Shown: positions 38,205 to 49,671, counted from the first letter of the stretch. The stretch: 64,000 nucleotides of DNA from Alisma plantago-aquatica (GCA_963693085.1 OY856410.1:882061335-882125334), one strand, 5' to 3'. Notes: a model not told the origin generated them from the letters alone. Translations and numbers: made by a program.

Positions 38205-40182
38205 ATGGTTTATTACCAAGATGGGAGATACTTCGTCAACCTTCCAATCTTTAATGTGATTAATTTCCTCTACTGGAAGAGAAGGCTTCAATTCCACATC
38301 CAAGGAAAAAGCCTTGAGCTATGGCAAATGGTGGACCATCTGTACAAGTTACCAGAAAAAAGAATGGAATAATGGGATGAAGCTACCATGAAGAAAGCCA
38401 CTTTGAATGCAAGAGAAATCAACATCCTCTATGCCACCATGACCCCACCGAGTTCAACTAGATTTCTTCTTGTGAGATGGTCTATGAGGTATGGAGAAAG
38501 CTATGCATCATTTATGAGGGGACTCAACAAGTAAAGGAAAGCAAAGTCTACATGCTCAAAGGGCTTATTTAGAACTTTAAGATGGGAAAGGAGGAGAATA
38601 TAGCCAACATGTACTCAAGGCGCAACACCATTGTGAATGGTCTTGCTATTCTAGGTCATCCTATGAGTAGAGGAGAGATCAACTTGAAGATCATTAGAAC
38701 TCTCCCCAAGAGACGTGAATCCAAAGTGACTTCCATTAAAGAAGTAAAGTCTCTTGGTGATATTCCTATTGAAGATCTCATTGGAAATCTACAATCACAT
38801 GAAGTCACACTTGACAAGAGAGAATAAGTTGAAAGACAAGAGGAGAAAGAGATAAAGAGAATGAAGAAGACTCAAATCAAGGCTCAAATTAAATCTATTG
38901 TGGGTCAAGCCCTCCATCCTCTCAAGTTGAAGAACATTCCATGTACTCCAAGGGTAGACTCTACAAAGACAAGCCTTCCTCCTCCATCGGGTGCCTCGAG
39001 TGTGAAAGAAAGGTCACTTGAAAATAGATTGTCTACAATGCAAAAAGACCCATCATCACAAGAGAAGAGAAGATAAGTACAAGAAGAAGGATAAATGGAA
39101 CAAAAGGTCAATTGACTCCTCCAACTCAAGCTTAAGTGACTCCTCCAACTCCAACTCCAACTCCAACTCAAGTGAAGAATCAAGTGGAGGATCTAGCCCA
39201 AGATTAAGTGATGAAGGAGAATGCCATTTTTCTCTCACGACTTCAACAAATGAAGACTCAAATGAGGTAAATCTTAAATCTTTAGATAAAGAACCTTGAA
39301 TTTCTATCATTCATGCTACTCATGCCTCTCTTAAGTCTTATAAAAAGAAAAGGAAAAGGCTTGCTAGAATTGTTGATAATTTTTATGTAGAAATAGATGA
39401 TCTTTTAAAATGTTAATACTTGCTTGCTTGATGATAAAAATGCTTGTTTTAGTCAAGTAAATTCTCTTAAATTGGAAAATGATAGCTTGCTTGACAAGAT
39501 TAGATTTCTAGAAACTCAACCTATCATGCATAGTTCTAATGTAGAGCATAGTAACATTTTGGATTCTCTCATGCTTGATATTAATATTCTTAAAACTGAA
39601 AACAAGAACAAGGACTTGTCTTTGTAAGGTTTTGAATATGAAAATAGGATCTATCATTCTAAGATTACTATGTTTCAAAATTAAAATGCTTACTTCCTTA
39701 TTGAAATCAATGTTCTTGAATCTTGGTCTAGTTCTACTAGTAGAGAGAATAATGTTGCTACTCCGCATATTGATATATTTTCTTATTTGATCAAAGCTCT
39801 TTGCCTAGAAAATGATATTTTGCATGCTAGAGATAATACTAATTATTTGTCTTCTACTATTACTTATCTTATGCATGATAATCATAGTTTGAGATATTCT
39901 CTTCAAAGATGCTTAGTTGGTAAAAAGAATCTTAATGATATCCTACACCAAACTACTAAACAAATTGGTAGACATGGTCTAGGGTATGATGGTATCCAAA
40001 GGAACAATAAAGGTAAAGGACCTCCAATCTTTCATGGAGAATCCTCTAGTTCCAAGACTATTGGCACATGCAACTATTGCAATGATTTTGGTCATTATTC
40101 TAATTGTTTCCCTTTTAGGAAAACACCCAAGAGCAATAAGACTTGGGTTGTTAAACTAACCCGTCCAGACCCAAAAATATGA
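38205..40182 (+). pseudogene. gag of C2, SIRE type, broken
   Basis: The start at the ATG 38205 gives MVYYQDGRYFVNLP and then FLYWKRRLQFHI and LELWQMV, the N-terminal gag block of copia elements. Further pieces are VNGLAILG, SIKEVKSLGDIPIEDLIG and a first zinc knuckle C-X2-C-X4-H-X4-C near 38993-39035. That knuckle is readable only across a one-base frameshift (CLECERK, then GHLKIDC). Then come a Ser/Asn-rich tract (about 39110-39190), a coiled-coil-like segment (39424-39627) and a second knuckle (CNYCNDFGHYSNC, with three rather than four residues before the last Cys). It ends with WVVKLTRPDPK at 40182. Stops interrupt it at several points, for example near 38367. Confidence 0.75.
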
Positions 40183-41490
40183 TTGGGAACCATTTCATCT
40201 TTCTTCTTGCAGGCCACATGCAAATGGATTGAGTTGAGCTATTTATTTGCAAATTGACTTCTAAATCCACATAAAGGAAGAAAGGTGAGATGTGTATGGG
40301 GTGGCAACAAGTGGTAAAGGAATGGTAAGAATAGAGATAAAGGTTTTCTTGCTCATATCCAATCCTAGCTTGTTTCTGTCAAATTAGTATGCACTATGTA
40401 TATTGTTTTCGAGTCAAAAGTGGTTTTCTTTGTGATTCTCTTCACACTATTGTTCAAAAAATACTTCTAATGCTTTCATAGTGCATTACTAACTTTCTTA
40501 CACATGCTTGGATATGATTTACATTTTTATCATGCCTCTAGATATGTTTTTCCAAAATATATGTGCATTTTGACAACAACTTTGTCGGTTGAGTATGTCC
40601 TGATAGAAACTCGATCGACCAGAATCAATGGGTGTTGCCAACATCTGTTATCAGTCAAAATGCCAAAACACAGAACTCGACCGACAAAACTGTGCACAAA
40701 ATCTACATTTGACTTATTGAATGAGAATTTCCCTCTCAACTAGATTTTCTCAACCAATAGCCTTATTCTTTGGCACTCCCATTTGGTCCCTTCATATATG
40801 TATATTGCCATGCTTTAAATTGCTTATCTTTCTTACAACTCTATCTTTCTGATATAATTTGGTATTCCACTCTGGTATTCCTATATCTTGCAATTACTTG
40901 TCTTGAGTTGTTTTATAGGTTTTGATGATGATCTCTTTGGATCTCTTGGTAGTGTCTTAAATTGCTTCTGTTGTGCTCAAATTGCTACATATATAGTTGT
41001 ATATCTTGTTTGGATACAACCTTGAGGTTCTTAGTGGTAATAATCTTTTGGTAATGATTCATACATGCTAGTGAGTAATATTCATTCATGCTTCTTCACT
41101 TGCTCATTCCTTTGTATGGATATTTCTCTACATCTGCTCATAGCTTACTTTATCTTTTGTATCTTTTCTATGATCTAGACCCTACTAGTAGTCCTAACTT
41201 ATGATATCATCTACTAGTAATTCATATACATGTAGTTCTAGCCTTGTTTATCTTTTCATCAAGTGGTAGTTAACTGTATGATATGCTTGTATCTTGTTTT
41301 ATAGTTGCTCAAGCTTATTTCTTAAATTGCATATCTGCTATCTTGAGTTGCTTGCATAAGCTTTGTGATGTAGGATATATATATGTAGAGATTGGTGCAT
41401 CCTTAAAATTGTATGCAGATTTTGCTCCAGTGTCAGATTTTGATGCAAGAATAGTATTTTTTTTGCAGAAACGGTCTTTTGGGCAATCTT
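40183..41490 (+). other. C2 segment between gag and 3' LTR: no pol, U3-like motifs
   Basis: No protease, integrase, reverse transcriptase or RNase H is readable. At about 40580-40695 motifs GTCGGTTGAGT, AACTCGATCGACC and AACTCGACCGAC match those in the C2 LTR, followed by a C/T-containing leader-like stretch. No convincing ORF follows. A frame at 41283-41528 has no known domain. Confidence 0.5.
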
Positions 41491-41505
41491 CAAAAAGGGG
41501 GATAA
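41491..41505 (+). other. Polypurine tract of C2
   Basis: CAAAAAGGGGGATAA lies directly before the 3' LTR start TGTTGAG. Confidence 0.75.
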
Positions 41506-43062
41506 TGTTGAGTCTAAGTCAATGTTGACTCTAGGTCTAAATTGACCAAACCCTTTTTTTGATGATGAATAAACCATTCCAATTATTTGTGTCTAATGCT
41601 TCTACTTGAGTGATTTCAAATTAGGTATAGACACACTCCAAATGCCCTAACTTGTGCATCTCAACTTGGAGAAAAGACAAGTCAAAATCAATGCAAGTGT
41701 ACTTTTGTAGAATATGAAGTAAATCCTTTAGAATCATGTTGTAAATCACTTATAATGATTGTATGACTTGTAATTAAGCTTAGAAAAAATCAGGAGCACT
41801 TAGATTGAATATTTAAGCACTCAAAAGCCATTTTCCAAAATTCACATTAGGTTGTTCATTGGTCAAGTTGCAAACTCGACTGATCCTTATTGGATTTTGA
41901 AAATGACTTTTGATCGATCGAGTTTCCATTTTACAAAACTCGACCGATCCCTCTACAGATCAAGACTAATTTAAGTGGATTGGCTGAGTTGCCACCAGGA
42001 CAAACTCGAGTGATGGGTTAAATTGGTTGTTGCATTGTGGGATCGGTCGAGTTATCTTTATTGAAACTCAACCGATCGCATTGTATGGGAAAGTGCAGAA
42101 TAGTGTTTCTAGCCGTTGGAATGTTGCAAAACTTAAAAAAATATTTGTTTGCAACATCCCAAATGGCTAGTATTCATCCTTAAGTATTCTCAAAGGCTTC
42201 TAGGCATCCTCAACTATAAATAGGACCCCTTGGGATTCATTCCATGGTATGAAGGTCCCTATTATATAGTTGAGTGCATCCTACAGTCTCATCTCTCTAA
42301 GCTTAATCACTTGCATCATCCATTAGACTGAGTAGGAGATTTTTAAGAGAGCTAGTCCTACATGTATATCTTGTGAGGCTCTCACTTCCACCACCTCACA
42401 ATCTCTCTTTCAACCATGAATATGAAGATTTTCTCTCTTCGCTAAGAGTGGTGCAGAAGAACAAGGGAAGGACCCATTGGTGAAGAACAAGTCCAAAGAC
42501 TTGGAGAAAGAGTGGGTAATCCCTTGGTGAAGGCAGAAGACTTCTTGCTCAAGTGGGTAAGTCCTTGGTGAAAGCTTCTCCTTGTTGTAGGTGAAGTTAA
42601 AGGCAGAAAATCCAAGAAGAGTGGGTAATTCCTTCAAGGCCGAAGACATGTGCAAGAGTGGGAAAGTCCTTGGTGAAGGAAGAAGACTCCTTGCAAAGTG
42701 GGTAAGTCCTTGGGTAAGTTGAAGACTCTTGTCTTGGATAGGTAAGTTCTTTGGAAGGTCATGTATTGTATGTCTTATGATGAACATAAGAGTGAAATGG
42801 TTAAGAAATCCTAGAGGTTGGCCTCTCTAGGTAGTGGACTGACATACTTCTAGTTTGAAGTATGGAACCTCTCTACATAGCTTTGATTGGTTCATGTTCA
42901 ATCTATCTCATCCTTTCTATGTATGTTTTAGTTGCACTCAAATTCCCATATTATCAACCTTATCTTGTGATGTATCTTGAAGGTCTAATGAATTTTGTTT
43001 AAGTGTATTTTGTTTTATTCACCCCCTCTGGAGCATCCAATCACCCATCCTAGGATCCAAAA
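41506..43062 (+). repeat. 3' LTR of C2
   Basis: It is the direct repeat of 36579-38153, starting TGTTGAGTC, with TATA box CTATAAATAG at 42214-42223. The end reads CCAAAA where the 5' copy reads CCAACA. I place the end at 43062 because the next five bases then nearly match the 5' flank. Confidence 0.75.
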
Positions 43063-43067
43063 ACAAC

Positions 43068-44413
43068 GACCCTTGGTATGTTTGGGATGACCCTATTTTA
43101 CCTAAGTAGTGTAGAGATATTAGGAGGTTGGGGATATCAAGAGCACTATCAGGAGGTTGGGAATATTAGGAGAAGAAGAGAATTTTCTACTCCTTGAGGT
43201 TTTATGTTTGGTATGACCATATTTTACTTAAGTAGTGTAAATACGACATTTTGAGGAAGTGTGTGTCGGAGTATGAATTTGAAAGAATACTTTGTGACTT
43301 CCACTCTCTACCCAGTGGGGACACCATGCTAGTTCAAGGACAACGTCCAACTTTTTGGAGAGTGGATTTTGTGGTCGTCCTTGTTTAATTATGCATATGA
43401 CTTTATGAGGAGGTGTGACATGTGTCAAGAGATAGGTAATATTTGTAGGAGACATGAAAGAGATAGGTAATATTTGTAGGAGACATGAAATTACCCTGGA
43501 TACATTTTAGGAAGTAGAGGTTTTTGATTTTTGGGGCATTGATTTCATGGAACCTTTTGTGTCTTCTATCTCAAACTTTTAGATATTACTTACAATTAAC
43601 TATGTGTCAAAATGGGTGGAAGCAATTCCAACCCAGACCAATGATGCACACGTTGTGTGTCACTTTGTGTAAGATTTCATTTTCTACAGGTTTGGGGTAC
43701 CTAGGATAATAATAAGTGATGGAGGTTATCACTTCAAAAATAGGAATTTTAGAGCATTATTGAGAAAACATGGAGAGAAACATAGAGTAGGAACCACATG
43801 CCTTACCCAGACTCAAGGCCAAGTTGAGGTGTCTAATAGGGAGATAAAGATGATGCTAGAAAACACCATTTTGAGTAGTAGGACAAATGGGAACATGGAA
43901 CTGAACGATTCTCTTTGGGATTATAGGATGGCTTTTAAGAGACCCATAGGCACGATCCTTTATAGACTAATTTATGGGTGGGCATGTCACTTTCTCGTCG
44001 AACTAAAACATAAAGCCAAGTAGCCCTTGATAAAATTGAATCTGGATTTATCTGTAGTGCAGGGAGGAAGTGAAGACTAGAACTAAATGAATCAGATGAG
44101 ATTATTCTAGATGCCTATGAAAGTTCAATAATTTATAAGGATATAACTAAGAAAATTTATGACCACCATATCTTATATAGGATTTTCTTATCGGGACAAG
44201 GGTGCTTTTATCTAACTCAAGGATAAGTTACACCTAGGGAAGTTGAGGTCCCATTTGAGTGGACCTTATGTGGTGGTTAAAGCTTTCCCTCATGGTGCGG
44301 TGGAGATTAGTAATGGGTCTAAGACTTTCTTGAACAATTGACAACATCTAAAACATTATTATGGAGGAGAAGTGGTCCATGAGGAGGAGGAGTTGAAGCT
44401 CATTGAGCTTCCT
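43068..44413 (+). pseudogene. Integrase of A1, broken
   Basis: After C2, A1 pol resumes with PWYVWDDPI. Integrase pieces follow: WGIDFMEPF (first catalytic Asp, about 43533-43560), [30 protein letters not shown] (second Asp, near 43718) and [11 protein letters not shown] (Glu, near 43824). Then come [13 protein letters not shown] and [17 protein letters not shown] (open 43760-44023) and a C-terminal LSGPYVV near 44260. Stops and frameshifts break the gene, and a short tandem duplication lies at 43077-43250. Integrase inserts element DNA into the host chromosome. Confidence 0.75.
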
Positions 44414-44559
44414 TGGAAACTACACTAAATAATTGTCGAGCCTAGGACATTAAACAAGGCACTTATGGGAGGCAACTCAATTTATTTCCTATATTTTATT
44501 GTTGTTTCGTTAGTCTTTGTTGTTTAATTTTGTACTCCCTTTTATGCAATGAAAAAAGG

Positions 44560-45441
44560 TACCTTGATGTGCTTTGTGTGGTATGCAGACAGTGATAGTG
44601 TCGTTACCACTGTCAGTTGTATCAGTAGCAGTGGTTGTCTTCTAGGAATCAACAACCTTTTTGAGAAATTTTGGTACCACCTACGGATGGGGAGGTGGAA
44701 CCAAATCCTTATCATCTAGGGACTTGGCGAGAAGCCATCATGATAGTAGCACTGATAACACCATCGACAACACCGATGACATTTGAGAAAAATCACATGA
44801 CTACAAAATATAATTGTCAATACCACTGAGAGTTTCTCAGTGGTACCACTGAGAAACGACACAACTCGATACCACTGACATTCATGTTGGTGGCATTGAC
44901 ACTTTGGAATGAGGCCCCTGAAGCTACAAAAAATTAGCATTGGTACCACCAACAATCATGATGGTGACACCAACACAGACATCGATGACATGACAAGGTC
45001 ATCTCGGTACCACTAACAAACATGTAGGTGGCACCTACACAAGAGGACCAAGTCTATGGAAATGACAACAATGACCTAAATTGTCCACATCCAATAGTCA
45101 GTGACTCTGATTTGTGTGTGTGTGTGTGTGATTAACGAGTTGGTACCAACAACGTAGGAGAATCTGTGGGTCGATACATCAGCGACCCAAAGCCTTTAAT
45201 ACCAATGGCTAGCAATGAGACAACCAAAGATAGCATTATATCAGTAGCACTGATACAACATAGGCAAACACTTATTTAGCTATAAAATGAGAGGCAATGG
45301 GTGGTCTCAAGTCACACCCAAGCTCTTCCCTCTCACTCTAAAGTTGTACAACGGACATCAACGATTACGAGTGAATTTTGGTGATTCTAAGTCTTCATTG
45401 AACTCTCTTCTTCCTCTATCTCTCTTCTTTTCTTCAAGAAG
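44560..45441 (+). promoter_or_regulatory. Internal U3-like region of A1: inverted repeats, TATA box, leader
   Basis: From about 44580 to 45250, motifs such as GGTACCACTGAC, GGTACCACCAAC and GGTGGCACC recur, several as imperfect inverted repeats around CATGT or CATGAT. The A1 LTRs hold the same kind of motif. A TATA box, CTATAAAATGAG, follows at about 45280-45291. Then a C/T-rich leader (45310-45430) runs up to the ORF start at 45442. The order motif array, TATA, leader, ORF suggests an internal promoter. Confidence 0.45.
45113..45130. repeat. (TG)9 microsatellite
   Basis: An uninterrupted dinucleotide run in the internal region of A1. Confidence 0.9.
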
Positions 45442-46970
45442 ATGGTAGCCCATTAACAAACCCCATCGACAAGTGTGTCTGATCAGTTCGTGCCTAATCC
45501 ATCCAAGATTTCTTTCTCAAACAAGGGTAAGAAGAAGTGTTATGCCGCATTGCTAAAGTGAGACCTCATACCAACCTAGTATGGGGACCTGGCTTTCCTA
45601 GCTAAAGTTGGCTTCACCGACAACCTCCAACAAGTCTGCACCATTTAGGGAATGGTGGGTGATCACCCATTCTTATCTGATTAGCCCACTTGCCAAGAGA
45701 TCATCTATGAGTTTCTTTCCATATTAGAGGTCTTCTACATCCCCTAACACATGGAAGGATGGGAAGACAGTTGGGTCAAGTTTAGCCTATACAACTATGA
45801 GCATCATCTTTCCTTGGCAAAGTTTAACTCCATCTATGGATGCTCCATGGGTGAGGTATGCTTCATCCTAATTGACTTTGACTTTATCCTAGCATGGAGA
45901 TAGATGATAGTGTTGCCTTAGGGATTCATCATCAATTGGCATTAGTCTTCAGTGATGGACATTGAACATCCCTTCACCTGCATTCTTCATCAAAACCCGA
46001 CAAACACTATTTTTTCCAGATTCACTCAAGGGAAAGGGAAGGTCCAGCAAGCAGAATGGTACATACTTTGGTCATTCTTGACCTTGGGAATGGGGACAAT
46101 CAATCTGGGATTGTTCTTCCTTTTACACATGATGGCAGTGTTGAGGAAAGTTTAGAGAAACCCCCAATTTACTTTGAAGGCCTTCTTACACCAATGGCCA
46201 TCTACCTCAACCTTGACCTCTCCAAGGCCAACACCCTCAAGATGACATCCAGACTTGATTTCAAGCACTTCAAGTGGGTCCACCTCATCACCAAGTATCA
46301 AGATAGGGTGTACACCTACTTCTCCATAGACAGTTAGATAAAGGAAAGGGATCTCTCTGATCCCATCCTCCATCTACAAAGAGTGTGCCACCTTCGATCT
46401 CCTATTGAGGATGAAAAGGCTTTACCAAAGGGAAAAGATGTTGAGAAAGAAGAATAAGATAAGAAGGAGGAAGAATAAGAAGAGGAGGCTACCATGCCCT
46501 ATACATTGTGTTGTGGCTTGCACCACATACCTCATAGATATGCAGCTTTGAGCTCCATGACTCCACCACTAGAAGATTTATTCTTCATCGAGGACATGTA
46601 CAGAATGCTGCAATATATTTAGTAGGGGTAAGAGCAATAGACAACCACCCTTATCCAGGTTGAGGGTATTCAGGAGCAATGACTTCAGTAGTAGCAGGCC
46701 ATCTACAATGAGTGTCTTGTCTTGGTCAACTAGGAGAACATCCAAACTCACATTCAACGCATCCAGTACTATCAGTAGCCTCTCTATGACCACTATTAGA
46801 GTCAGGGGAACTTTGTGAGCTACCCTTAGCTGCCATATATGTCAGCCAACTCATCGTAGTTCACTGGCACATTCTACCCACTTAATCCACAAATATTGTG
46901 AGTAATATTCCACCCACCACCACCATATTGAGTATCTGGTACCTCGGTTCCACCTCTTAGTTTGATTTTT
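45442..46970 (+). pseudogene. Athila ORF1-like protein in post-pol position (A1), broken
   Basis: The likely start is the ATG at 45442. Recognisable pieces are FSLYNYEHHLSLAKFNSIYG and HPFTCILHQNPTNTIFSR, then KVQQAEWYILWSFL, INLGLFFLLHMM and GLLTPMAIYLNLDL. These match the block order of the Athila ORF1 family (RF.LF..E..LS...F....GF / NP..R..H..LANTIFGR / LF.LWC / INLG..L / GLITPIA..L). A first part to 46155 and a second part from about 46056 are in different frames, and several stops occur. The C-terminal part is Gln/Glu-rich (about 46590-46790), like a decayed coiled coil. Function is unknown. Athila elements carry such an ORF besides gag-pol. Confidence 0.6.
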
Positions 46971-46974
46971 ACTA

Positions 46975-47005
46975 AGAGGACATAGTAAATTTCAAGCATA
47001 GGGGG
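46975..47005 (+). other. Internal polypurine-type motif of A1
   Basis: GAGGACATAGTAAATTTC then AAGCATAGGGGG has the same layout as the motif before the A1 3' LTR (61536-61568). It lies just after the post-pol ORF. Once U1 is removed it is about 1.4 kb from the 3' LTR. Confidence 0.55.
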
Positions 47006-47606
47006 TGATGAAACAAATTTATCTGACATTATTTTCTATGTTATTTTGTTTTCCTTATTTCCAAATAGTAGGATCCACAATCTATCTAGTGTAATAGTGG
47101 ATCTTAATCTATCATGATTGCATCGAATCAAAAGCTTCATGCTTTTTCTTACAATGAAAAACAAATTAATTAAAATTGTTGCTTAAATGCTCTATCTTTT
47201 AAGCTTATTTGCAAACTCTAAGACAACACCAGTTGGAGGAAGTGATTAGGTCAGTCAGCTTGATGACATCTTATATGAATAAAAATCTTAAGTTATTCAA
47301 GACTTGTGTATGATGAGGATGTTTGAGCCCAAACCAACCTAACAAGTAACAAAGTCTTAAGTGGGAATTTTAGAAAGATACTCTAAGGTCACCATGTGTG
47401 TAGATTGATAGGAGAGGGATTATCATAGTTAAGAAAGACATTGCCTCTTAGTCATGTGATTCCATCCACCTTTCAGGATATCTCATTCAGCACCACAAGA
47501 TAACCAAGTAATCCAAATTATTTCCCCTTGACTTAATTGCATATCACACAGTATGTAGCATGTCAATTAGTTTTTTCCAAGTGCATTATAGAAGAAAAAA
47601 ATAAAT
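47006..47606 (+). other. A1 3' spacer, first part
   Basis: Non-coding AT-rich sequence between the internal polypurine motif and the U1 insertion. It continues at 60753-61535 after U1. I see no gene in either part. Confidence 0.5.
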
Positions 47607-48837
47607 ATGTGTGATGGAGCTTCCACTTATGTGGAGTTGTGTGCACCACTAAAAATCCTAAATATGGTAAGTCTTTAAGTTTAGCCTTGCTTATACTAGA
47701 TCGAGAACTCCACCCACGTATACTAAGATACGTGGAAGTCTTATCGTAGTATAGTTAAGGGTCGAATCCACGAGACAACGGTCTTGTTGGGAGCAACAAG
47801 ATGGAAAATGTTAGGATTTCACTTAATCTCTTAATAGTTGGTATTTAAATCAAAAGGTTGGTTTGGTTGTTTTTAAACTAAGAGCAAGTGAAGTAAAGCA
47901 AGTAAGTAAATTTAAGGATGTTAAAAAATGATAAGGAGCCACTAGGATGTGATCGGATTTCACCACCACTACACATGGATCAAAACATGCAATATAAAAC
48001 ATAACCTGCAAAAAGAGCCTAAACAGTTAGTATATTTGTAGATTTAGTTTCCTTTCGGAGAACTAGCTACGAGAAGTGTGGGAATGTTGCAATGCCAACC
48101 ATCCCCAAATGAATGGTCACCTACTTTACATCATTCCCTTCGCAAAGTGTGTTCCTTGACTTACCAAGGTTGTACTTTCATACGCCAGCTGATTCCATTT
48201 CATAGTTTGAAAGTACAACGATGGAAGTGAGTTTACTCCACTTCTTGAAAACACTCCTATATATCGAAACAGATGCATGGTGGATACATGCATCAGGAAC
48301 CAACATTCAATCGAGATTCGAATCTGGTAGTACAAACATAGACAATTCATACTAAAAGATAAAAGATAACACAAGTTGGTGATCAAGCAACAAGCATTCA
48401 TTAAACGATTGATATTGAACCGAAAAGAAAGCATATCTATATTGCAAACTATGGATTACATTACATGAAATGAAAACATGGGTAGCGGGGCTACTCCCCG
48501 AACCCTAGTGAAAGAGACTACTCGCTCATAGCTAGGACAAAGAAGGAGGCGAGAAGAGAGAGAGAGAACGTCATCCCCACAAAGGAGAGAGGAAAGTCAA
48601 CCCCTTGGAAAGAGAGAGAGAGAGTGACGATCTTCAAACTTCACCGGTTGCTCGATGATGAGGTCTCCTCTTCCCACCTTCTTTGGCGAAGAGAGAGAAA
48701 GTACCTTCAGGATGGAGCGTGAATCTCAGACCGATGGCCTTTGGGCGGAGGATGGTGGTTGGAATAGCTCTGGAGTAGTAGAGGCAGCCTCTGGGTTTCT
48801 GAAAACTTCCTTCTCTTTGGGAGTACCCCTTGGGTCT

Positions 48838-48845
48838 TATTTATA
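48838..48845 (-). promoter_or_regulatory. LTR TATA box of U1
   Basis: TATAAATA on the minus strand (context CCTATAAATAAGACCC). It lies directly downstream, in element orientation, of the two tandem arrays. The 5' LTR copy is at 60072-60079. Confidence 0.65.
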
Positions 48846-48879
48846 GGCCTTAACTGAAGTCTAAACGGTTTGATCAATT

Positions 48880-49465
48880 TTGGATCGTTTGGAATCTGAG
48901 ACCGTTTGGATCCCGAGACCGTTTGGATCCCGAAACCGTTTGGACCTCGAGACCGTTTGGACTCTGAGACCGTTTGGACCCCGAGACCGTTTGGACTCTG
49001 AGATCGTTTGGATCCCAAGACCATTTGGACTCCGATACCATTTGGACTCATGCGGTCTTGGGACCGTGTGACTCCATGTGGTCTTGGGACCGGTTGGCTT
49101 CATGCAGTCTTGGGACCGTGTGAGTCCATGCGGTCTTGGGACCGGTTGGCTTCATGCGGTCTTGGGACCGTGTGAGTCCATGCGGTCTTGGGACCGGTTG
49201 GCTTCATGCGGTCTTGGGATCGTGTGAGTCCATGCGGTCTTGGGACCGGTTGGCTTCATGCGGTCTTGGGACCGTGTGAGACCATGCGGTCTTGGGACCA
49301 TGTGAGTCCATGCGGTCTTGGGACCGTGTGAGACCATGCGGTCTTGGGACCGGTTGGCTTCATGCGGTCTTGGGACCGTGTGAGATCATGTAGTCTTGGG
49401 ACCGGTTGGCTTCATGCAGTCTTAGGACCGTGTGAGACCATGCGGTCTTGGGACTGGTTGAGTCT
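48880..49465 (-). repeat. Two tandem arrays in U3 of the U1 3' LTR: 17-bp and 26-bp units
   Basis: About ten 17-bp units of type GAGACCGTTTGGATCCC (48885-49045) are followed by sixteen 26-bp units (49047-49465). The latter alternate between endings GGTTGGCT and GTGTGAGT after the shared core CATGCGGTCTTGGGACC, whose GGTC/GACC ends form an inverted repeat. The 5' LTR has about eight and twelve units. Units abut with no spacers, so this is not a CRISPR array. The location upstream of the TATA box suggests an enhancer-like role. Confidence 0.85.
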
Positions 49466-49635
49466 TTTGTAATTTTTTTGTGACCTTTTTCTATAAGTAA
49501 AAAGGAGAAAAGTTAATCTAACAATATTTTTGCAATAAGAGAGGATAGTTAGGGATTCTGTCTAATTTATCTGAGAAAGAGTGTGGAAAACTGAAGAAAA
49601 TTACTAAGATAACATCGCAAAATTGGAGGTTATCA

Positions 49636-49671
49636 CCCCCCCCTAACTTAGAATCTAGCTTATCCTCAAGT
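49636..49671 (-). other. Polypurine tract of U1
   Basis: On the minus strand CTTGAGGATAAGC leads to TAAGTTAGGGGGGGG, ending exactly at the 3' LTR. This is the plus-strand priming site. Confidence 0.8.

Larger units (their letters stand above)
36579..43062 (+). mobile_element. C2: gag-only SIRE-type copia derivative inside A1
   Basis: It has a 5' LTR (36579-38153), tRNA-iMet-type primer site, gag (38205-40182), no pol, a polypurine tract and a 3' LTR (41506-43062). Flanks ACAAG (36574-36578) and ACAAC (43063-43067) agree at four of five bases. The A1 pol continues across it (DEQLLDIN before, then PWYVWDDPI after). I counted about 14 differences in the first 190 aligned LTR bases, so it is older than the 2701-11248 element. 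It must have relied on proteins from a complete SIRE element. Confidence 0.78.
47612..49635 (-). repeat. 3' LTR of U1
   Basis: On the plus strand it runs TGATGGAGC to GGTTATCA, so on the element strand it starts TGATAACC and ends GCTCCATCA. The 2024 bp match 58851-60747. It contains the tandem arrays at 48880-49465 and the TATA box at 48838-48845. Short open frames inside the arrays only reflect the repeat. Confidence 0.9.

Noticed and set aside
39056..39310. Leu/Glu-rich minus-strand frame
   Set aside because: Antisense shadow of the Ser/Asn-rich gag tract of C2.
47759..47769. GGGTCGAATCC resembling a tRNA B box
   Set aside because: No matching A box or cloverleaf nearby; it lies in the U1 LTR and is mutated in the other copy.
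48707..49337. Repetitive open frames within the U1 LTR arrays (also 60088-60586)
   Set aside because: They arise because three 26-bp units make 78 bases, so stops are avoided periodically; there is no conserved start or domain.
49047..49465. Regular 26-bp repeats resembling a CRISPR array
   Set aside because: Units abut without spacers, lie inside a retrotransposon LTR and occur in both LTRs; the genome is a plant's.
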